Shown here one piece after another: positions 56,477 to 64,000 of a stretch of 64,000 bases of DNA. The position numbers and the translations under genes are program-made. Source of the stretch: Pseudomonas sp. PIC25. Lineage in GTDB: Bacteria; Pseudomonadota; Gammaproteobacteria; Pseudomonadales; Pseudomonadaceae. The notes below the pieces were generated by a model. It ran no database searches and was not told the origin of the DNA. It saw nothing but the letters and a program-made list of their open reading frames with translations. The stretch is taken from positions 1-64,000 of the forward strand of contig NZ_MUJY01000154.1 in assembly GCF_002286785.1 (NCBI RefSeq), read 5' to 3'. Position 1 is the stretch's first letter, and every line of letters begins with the position of its first letter.

Positions 56477-56480
<4 letters not shown>
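55539..56480 (+). CDS. rsmH: 16S rRNA (cytosine(1402)-N4)-methyltransferase
   Basis: The 313-residue enzyme, also called MraW, has [16 protein letters not shown] (SAM site) and the C-terminal [14 protein letters not shown] block. It methylates N4 of C1402, the same nucleotide that RsmI modifies at the ribose. ATG 55539 is chosen; a GTG at 55533 overlapping the mraZ stop is an alternative. It overlaps ftsL by 4 bases. Confidence 0.97.
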
Positions 56481-58496
<2,016 letters not shown>

Positions 58497-58497
<1 letters not shown>

Positions 58498-59960
58498 TGC
58501 CCATGCCACTCAATCAATTGTTGCCCCAGGCCGAGGGTTCCGTGCTGGTTCGCGAATTGACGCTGGACAGCCGGAAAGTGCGCCCGGGCGATCTGTTCCT
58601 CGCGGTCCCGGGTGGGCGCCAGGACGGGCGAGCCCACATCGGCGATGCCATCGCGCGTGGCGCCGTAGCCGTGGCTTATGAAGCCGAGGGCGCACCGGCG
58701 TTGCAGGCGGACGGCGCGATATTGGTGCCGGTGAAGGAACTGGCGGATCAACTATCGGCCATTGCCGGTCGCTTCTACGGCGAACCGAGCCGTGCGCTAC
58801 GGTTGGTCGGGGTCACCGGTACCAATGGCAAGACCAGCGTCAGCCAGCTTGTGGCGCAGGCGCTGGATCGGCTCGGCGAGCGTTGCGGAATCATTGGCAC
58901 CCTGGGGAGCGGCTTCCACGGCGAGTTGAAAAGCGGCCTGCACACGACCCCTGACCCGATAGGTGTGCAAGCGGCCCTGGCGCAGCTCAAGCAGGCCGGT
59001 GCCCGCGCCGTAGCGATGGAAGTATCGTCCCATGGTCTCGATCAAGGCCGTGTGGCCGCGCTGGCCTTCGACGTCGCTGCATTCACCAATCTGTCCCGTG
59101 ATCACCTGGATTATCACGGCAGCATGGAAGCCTATGCTGCCGCGAAGGCCAAGCTGTTCGCCTGGCCGGAGCTGAGTTGCCGGGTGATTAATCTGGACGA
59201 CGCATTCGGTCGTGAGCTGGCAGGCCGCCATCACGATTCCCGGCTGATCTCCTACAGCCTGACCGATCCGGCCGCTTACCTGTTCTGTCGCGATGCTCAT
59301 TTCAGTGACGATGGCGTCCGGGCTGACCTGATCACACCGCGCGGCGAGGGCATTCTGCGCAGCTCGCTGCTCGGTCGGTTCAACCTGAGCAATCTGCTGG
59401 CGGTGGTCGGTTGCCTGCTGGGCATGGATTATCCGCTGGACGAAATCCTTCGGGTGATGCCCGATCTGCAAGGTCCCGCTGGTCGTGTGCAGCGCCTCGG
59501 TGGCGGAGTGGCTCCGCTGGTGGTGGTGGATTACGCACACACCCCGGATGCCTTGGAAAAAGTGCTCGAAGCCTTGCGTCCCCATGCGAGCGGACGCCTG
59601 CTTTGCCTGTTCGGCTGCGGCGGCGACCGCGATCGCGGCAAGCGTCCGCTGATGGCCGCTGTCGCCGAACGCCTGGCCGACGCCGTGCTGGTCACCGATG
59701 ACAATCCGCGCAGCGAAGATCCGGCGCAGATCGTGGCCGACATCCGGGCGGGATTCAGTGAGCCGGAACGCGTTGAGTTCATGCACGGGCGCGGCCAAGC
59801 CATCGGCCACCTGATCGCCTCCGCTCAAGTAGGCGATGTCGTATTGCTGGCCGGTAAGGGGCACGAGGACTACCAGGAGATCGATGGAGTCCGTCAGCCA
59901 TTCTCCGACCTGAACGAAGCCAGCCAGGCGCTGGCCGCTTGGGAGGCCGCCCATGCTTAA
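58497..59960 (+). CDS. murE: UDP-MurNAc-tripeptide ligase (meso-diaminopimelate adding)
   Basis: The 487-residue Mur ligase has P-loop GVTGTNGKTS, the carbamylated-lysine region, and the DNPR motif (TDDNPRSEDP) that selects meso-diaminopimelate over lysine. It adds the third residue of the stem peptide. The start overlaps the ftsI stop by one base; a Met two codons later is also possible. It overlaps murF by 8 bases. Confidence 0.98.
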
Positions 59961-61320
59961 GCCATTGCTTCTCAGCGAAATCGCCGGCGCGCTCAGCGGC
60001 CGTCTGGTCGGGAATGATGTCGGCTTCTCTTCGGTGAGTACCGACAGCAGAGCGATCCAGCAGGGCCAGTTGTTCATTGCCCTGACTGGGCCGCGCTTCG
60101 ATGGCCATGATTACCTGGGCGAAGTCGCCGGGAAGGGCGCCGTTGCGGCGCTGGTCGAGCGGGAAGTGCCGAATGTGGTGCTGCCGCAATTGGTGGTGCG
60201 CGATACCCGCATGGCTCTCGGTCAGCTCGGTGCGTTGAACCGCCAGGCATTCACCGGCAAGGTCGCGGCGGTGACCGGTTCCAGCGGCAAGACCAGCGTC
60301 AAGGAGATGCTTGCCAGCATCCTGCGCACCCAGGGAGCGGTACTGGCGACCCGCGGCAATCTGAACAACGACCTCGGTGTGCCGTTGACCCTGCTCGAGC
60401 TGGCGCCCGAGCATCAGGGGGCGGTGATCGAGCTGGGCGCCAATCGGGTCGGCGAGATTGCCTACACCGTCAGCCTTACCCAGCCCCAGGTGGCGATCAT
60501 CACCAACGCCGGTAGCGCCCACGTCGGTGAGTTCGGCGGTCCGGACAAGATCGTCCAGGCCAAAGGCGAGATTCTCGAGGGGCTGGGCAGCGGCGGCACC
60601 GCCGTGCTCAACCGTGATGACAAGGCCTTCTCCATTTGGCAGGCCCGCTCCAAGGGCGACAGGGTGCTCAGCTTTTCCCTAGGCGACGCTTCGGCCGATT
60701 TTCGTGCCAGCGAGCTGGCTCGTGATGCTCGTGGTTGTGTGGCGTTCACTCTGCAGGGGCTCGCCGGGATCACGCGTATCCAGCTCAACCTGCTGGGGGC
60801 TCACAACGTGGCCAACGCCCTGGCCGCCGCCGCCGCCGCCCATGCGCTGGGCGTACCGCTGGTCGGGATCGTTTCCGGGCTCGAGAACCTGCAGCCGGTC
60901 AAGGGGCGCGCGGTAGCGCAGTTGGCGCCGGACGGCACGCGGGTGATCGACGACAGCTACAACGCCAACCCCGCCTCCATGTGCGCGGCCGTTGATATAC
61001 TCGCCGGTTTTTCCGGGCGCACCGTTCTGGTGCTCGGAGACATGGGTGAATTGGGCGAATGGGCCGAGCGGGGACACCGCGAGGTCGGCGCCTACGCGGC
61101 CGGCAAGGTCGATGTTCTCTACGCCGTGGGGCCGTTGATGGCCCATGCGGTGAAGGCATTCGGCAGCCAGGGACGCCATTTCGCCGACCAGGCCACCCTG
61201 ATCGAGGCGCTACGCGCCGAACAGGGCCAGAACACCACCATTTTGATAAAGGGCTCGCGCAGCGCGGCGATGGAAAAAGTCGTCGCGGCGCTTTGCGGTA
61301 CCGGCGAGGGGAGTCATTAA
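59953..61320 (+). CDS. murF: UDP-MurNAc-tripeptide D-alanyl-D-alanine ligase
   Basis: The 455-residue Mur ligase has P-loop AVTGSSGKTSVKEML, the central domain, and ELGANRVGEIAYT and VIDDSYNANPASM in the C-terminal half. It adds D-Ala-D-Ala to complete the pentapeptide. ATG 59953 overlaps the end of murE. mraY starts immediately after its stop. Confidence 0.98.
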   Translation: MLKPLLLSEIAGALSGRLVGNDVGFSSVSTDSRAIQQGQLFIALTGPRFDGHDYLGEVAGKGAVAALVEREVPNVVLPQLVVRDTRMALGQLGALNRQAFTGKVAAVTGSSGKTSVKEMLASILRTQGAVLATRGNLNNDLGVPLTLLELAPEHQGAVIELGANRVGEIAYTVSLTQPQVAIITNAGSAHVGEFGGPDKIVQAKGEILEGLGSGGTAVLNRDDKAFSIWQARSKGDRVLSFSLGDASADFRASELARDARGCVAFTLQGLAGITRIQLNLLGAHNVANALAAAAAAHALGVPLVGIVSGLENLQPVKGRAVAQLAPDGTRVIDDSYNANPASMCAAVDILAGFSGRTVLVLGDMGELGEWAERGHREVGAYAAGKVDVLYAVGPLMAHAVKAFGSQGRHFADQATLIEALRAEQGQNTTILIKGSRSAAMEKVVAALCGTGEGSH

Positions 61321-62403
61321 ATGCTGCTGCTGCTGGCAGAGTATCTGCAACAGTTCTACAAAGGCTTCGCGGTCTTCCAGTACCTGACGCTGCGCGGGAT
61401 TCTGGGAGTGCTGACCGCGCTGGCACTGTCGCTCTGGCTGGGCCCCTGGATGATCCGCACCCTGCAGATCCGCCAGATCGGCCAGGCGGTGCGTAACGAC
61501 GGCCCGCAATCGCACCTGTCCAAATCCGGTACGCCGACCATGGGCGGTGCGCTGATCCTGTCCGCCATTACCATCAGCACCCTGCTGTGGGCGGACTTGA
61601 GCAACCGTTATGTCTGGGTCGTGCTGGGCGTGACCCTGCTGTTCGGTGGCATCGGCTGGGTGGACGACTACCGCAAGGTGATCGAGAAGAATTCCCGCGG
61701 CCTGCCGAGCCGCTGGAAGTATTTTTGGCAATCGGTGTTCGGTATCGGCGCGGCAGTGTTCCTTTATATGACTGCGCAGACGCCGATCGAAACCACGCTG
61801 ATCCTGCCGCTGCTGAAAAACATCGAGATCCCGCTGGGGATTTTCTTCGTGGTGCTGACCTATTTCGTCATCGTCGGTTCGAGCAACGCGGTGAACCTCA
61901 CCGATGGCCTGGATGGGCTGGCGATCATGCCGACCGTCATGGTGGGCAGCGGTCTGGGGATCTTCTGCTATCTCTCCGGCAACGCGCGGTTCGCCGAATA
62001 TCTGCTGATTCCTTACGTGCCGGGTGCCGGCGAGCTGATCGTGTTCTGCGGCGCGCTGATCGGCGCCGGTCTGGGCTTTCTCTGGTTCAACACCTATCCG
62101 GCCCAGGTCTTCATGGGGGACGTGGGCGCGCTGGCGCTGGGCGCGGCGCTCGGCACCATCGCCGTGATCGTTCGCCAGGAGATCGTGTTGTTCATCATGG
62201 GCGGGGTGTTCGTCATGGAAACCCTGTCGGTGATGATCCAGGTCGCGTCGTTCAAGCTGACCGGCCGGCGTGTGTTCCGCATGGCGCCGATTCATCACCA
62301 TTTCGAACTGAAGGGCTGGCCCGAGCCTCGCGTGATCGTGCGCTTCTGGATCATTACGGTGATCCTGGTGCTGATCGGCCTCGCCACCCTGAAACTGCGT
62401 TGA
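61321..62403 (+). CDS. mraY: Phospho-N-acetylmuramoyl-pentapeptide transferase
   Basis: The 360-residue polytopic membrane enzyme has about ten helices and the aspartate motifs WVDDYRK and [11 protein letters not shown] and the HHHFE motif ([10 protein letters not shown]). It transfers MurNAc-pentapeptide to undecaprenyl phosphate, making lipid I. The start codon directly follows the murF stop, and murD begins 7 bases after its end. Confidence 0.98.
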   Translation: MLLLLAEYLQQFYKGFAVFQYLTLRGILGVLTALALSLWLGPWMIRTLQIRQIGQAVRNDGPQSHLSKSGTPTMGGALILSAITISTLLWADLSNRYVWVVLGVTLLFGGIGWVDDYRKVIEKNSRGLPSRWKYFWQSVFGIGAAVFLYMTAQTPIETTLILPLLKNIEIPLGIFFVVLTYFVIVGSSNAVNLTDGLDGLAIMPTVMVGSGLGIFCYLSGNARFAEYLLIPYVPGAGELIVFCGALIGAGLGFLWFNTYPAQVFMGDVGALALGAALGTIAVIVRQEIVLFIMGGVFVMETLSVMIQVASFKLTGRRVFRMAPIHHHFELKGWPEPRVIVRFWIITVILVLIGLATLKLR

Positions 62404-62410
62404 GGACGAG

Positions 62411-63757
62411 ATGAGCCTGATCGCTTCCGACCATTTCCGCATCGTTGTCGGCCTCGGCAAGAGCGGCATGTCCCTGGTGCGCTTCCTGGCGCGCCAGGGG
62501 TTGCCCTTTGCCGTTGCCGATACGCGCGAGAATCCGCCGGAACTGGCCACCCTCAAGACGCAGTTCCCGCAGGTCGAGGTTCGCTGCGGTGCCCTGGACG
62601 TGGAATTCCTGTCCCGCGCCGGCGAGCTGTACGTCAGTCCGGGCCTGGCGCTGGCCACGCCGACGCTGCGTGAAGTCGCGGCGCGGGGCGTGAAGATGTC
62701 CGGCGATATCGACCTGTTCGTCCGTCATGCCAAGGCACCGATCGTCGCCATCACCGGCTCCAACGCCAAGAGCACCGTGACCACGCTGGTCGGCGAGATG
62801 GCCGCGGCAGCAGGGCGCAAGGTAGCGGTCGGTGGCAACCTGGGCACGCCGGCGCTGGACCTGCTGGATGATGCGGTGGAGCTCTACGTGCTCGAGTTGT
62901 CGAGCTTCCAGTTGGAAACCACCGAGCGGATGAATGCCGAGGTCGCCACCTGCCTGAACGTCAGCGAAGACCACATGGACCGCTATGACGATCTGCAGGC
63001 CTACCACTTGGCCAAGCACCGTATCTTCCGTGGCGCTCGTCAGGTGGTGGTGAATCGTCAGGACGCGTTGTCCCGGCCGCTGATCGCCGATCAGGTGCCG
63101 TGTTGGACTTTCGGCCTGGAAAAGCCGGACTTCAAGGGCTTCGGTCTGATCGAGGAAAACGGCGAGAAGTACCTGGCCTTCCAGTTCCAGGCGTTGATGC
63201 CGGTGCGTGAGTTGAAAATGCGCGGCGCGCATAACCAGGCCAATGCCCTGGCTGCGCTGGCTCTTGGCCATGCCGTAGGCCTGCCGTTCGAGCCGATGCT
63301 GGATACGCTGCGTGGCTTCACCGGCCTGCCGCATCGCTGCCAGTGGGTGCGCGAGCGCAACGGTGTGAATTACTACGACGACTCCAAGGCCACCAATGTC
63401 GGTGCGGCGCTGGCCGCCATCGAAGGCCTGGGGGCGGACATTCCCGGCAAGCTGGTGCTGATCGCCGGTGGCGACGGCAAGGGGGCGGACTTCTCCGCCC
63501 TGCGTGCACCGGTTGCCCGCTTCTGCCGGGCCGTGGTGCTGCTCGGCCGCGATGCCGAGCGTCTGGCCGAAGCATTGGGCGGATCGGCACCGCTGGTGCG
63601 GGTGAAAACGCTCGACGAGGCTGTCCGGAGTGCGGCCGAACTGGCGTCGTCCGGCGATGCGGTGCTGCTGTCGCCTGCCTGCGCCAGCCTGGACATGTTC
63701 AAGAATTTCGAAGAGCGCGGACGTCTGTTCGCCCAGGCTGCGGAGGGGTTGCACTGA
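62411..63757 (+). CDS. murD: UDP-MurNAc-L-alanine D-glutamate ligase
   Basis: The 448-residue Mur ligase has P-loop AITGSNAKSTVTTLV and the family blocks LELSSFQLETT, LNVSEDHMDRY and YYDDSKATNVGA. It adds D-glutamate, the second stem-peptide residue. The N-terminal Rossmann-like domain begins IVVGLGKSGMSLVRFLAR. The stop overlaps the ftsW start by one base. Confidence 0.98.
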   Translation: MSLIASDHFRIVVGLGKSGMSLVRFLARQGLPFAVADTRENPPELATLKTQFPQVEVRCGALDVEFLSRAGELYVSPGLALATPTLREVAARGVKMSGDIDLFVRHAKAPIVAITGSNAKSTVTTLVGEMAAAAGRKVAVGGNLGTPALDLLDDAVELYVLELSSFQLETTERMNAEVATCLNVSEDHMDRYDDLQAYHLAKHRIFRGARQVVVNRQDALSRPLIADQVPCWTFGLEKPDFKGFGLIEENGEKYLAFQFQALMPVRELKMRGAHNQANALAALALGHAVGLPFEPMLDTLRGFTGLPHRCQWVRERNGVNYYDDSKATNVGAALAAIEGLGADIPGKLVLIAGGDGKGADFSALRAPVARFCRAVVLLGRDAERLAEALGGSAPLVRVKTLDEAVRSAAELASSGDAVLLSPACASLDMFKNFEERGRLFAQAAEGLH

Positions 63758-64000
63758 TGCTGTCCCTGCTGCGTCCGTTCCCGTCCCCGCTGTTCAGCCG
63801 TCGCGGCCTGGATGTCGACTTCCCCTTGCTGGCCGGTTGTCTGGCGCTGCTTGGCCTGGGACTGGTGATGATCACCTCGGCATCCTCCGAAGTGGCTGCC
63901 GCGCTGTCCGGCAATCCGCTGTATCACATGATCCGCCACCTGGTTTACTTGGTGATCGGACTCGGTGTCTGCGGGCTGGTGCTGATGATTCCGCTGTCCA
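63757..64000 (+). CDS. ftsW: Septal peptidoglycan polymerase FtsW (3' truncated by window)
   Basis: Only the first 81 codons are in the window. They encode a cytoplasmic N-terminus (LSLLRPFPSPLFSRRGLDVD) and two membrane helices. The first contains GLVMITSASSEVA, typical of SEDS-family FtsW/RodA proteins. FtsW polymerises glycan strands at the septum together with FtsI. Its position after murD in the dcw cluster supports FtsW over RodA. Confidence 0.95.
   Translation, partial: MLSLLRPFPSPLFSRRGLDVDFPLLAGCLALLGLGLVMITSASSEVAAALSGNPLYHMIRHLVYLVIGLGVCGLVLMIPLS

Overview
The window is high-GC DNA from a Pseudomonas of the P. aeruginosa lineage. This is inferred from gene order: from ptsH to ftsW it follows the P. 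aeruginosa PAO1 block PA4466 down to about PA4413 (rapZ, ptsN, hpf, rpoN, lpt, kds, mla, murA, his, algW, cysD/cysNC, trpS, zapE, rplM-rpsI, petABC, sspAB, lpoA, rnpB, mraZ and the dcw cluster). The PAO1 comparison is from memory and was not searched.

Bases 1 to about 10050 are the right-hand part of a P2-like prophage. It begins inside the large terminase gene (gpP), followed by portal (gpQ), small genes including an Ogr/Delta-type late activator, and an AT-rich gap where cos would be expected. A minus-strand early operon follows: a Cox-like regulator, an 884-residue primase-helicase and six small unknown genes, ending at a clear terminator. A plus-strand repressor-integrase pair lies against the 3' end of ptsH. 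Three non-coding elements stand out. One is a 330-bp cluster of 8 copies of CCGGAAC (14 of the GGAAC core), which looks like a phage replication origin. The second is a 17-bp inverted repeat between cox and the repressor, with one arm filling the spacer of a TTGACA promoter. The third is a related palindrome in front of the ogr-like gene, which suggests that one repressor controls early and late genes.

Bases 10049 to 22805 hold envelope and nitrogen-PTS genes: ptsH-rapZ-ptsN-hpf-rpoN, lptB-lptA-lptC-kdsC-kdsD (minus strand), then mlaFEDCB, ibaG, murA and hisG (plus strand). Bases 22978 to 31064 hold hisD, hisC, a VirK-like secreted protein, algW, a Nif3-type gene and the sulfate-activation pair cysD-cysNC. 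Bases 31121 to 35523 hold an apparent accessory insertion: two divergent GH13 glucosidase/trehalose-synthase-type genes and an LLM-class flavin oxidoreductase, placed between cysNC and zapG.

Bases 35650 to 54358 carry zapG, a hydrolase, trpS, zapE, a GlxA-type regulator, a long-chain-type acyl-CoA dehydrogenase, endonuclease V, a Tas-like aldo/keto reductase, ribosomal proteins L13/S9, cytochrome bc1, sspAB and the dolP-diaA-yraN-lpoA/rsmI locus. The RNase P RNA follows, then the division and cell-wall cluster mraZ-rsmH-ftsL-ftsI-murE-murF-mraY-murD-ftsW (cut by the window end). A 10-bp periodic TGG repeat just below the mraZ promoter fits the known MraZ operator. No tRNA, IS element or CRISPR array was seen.
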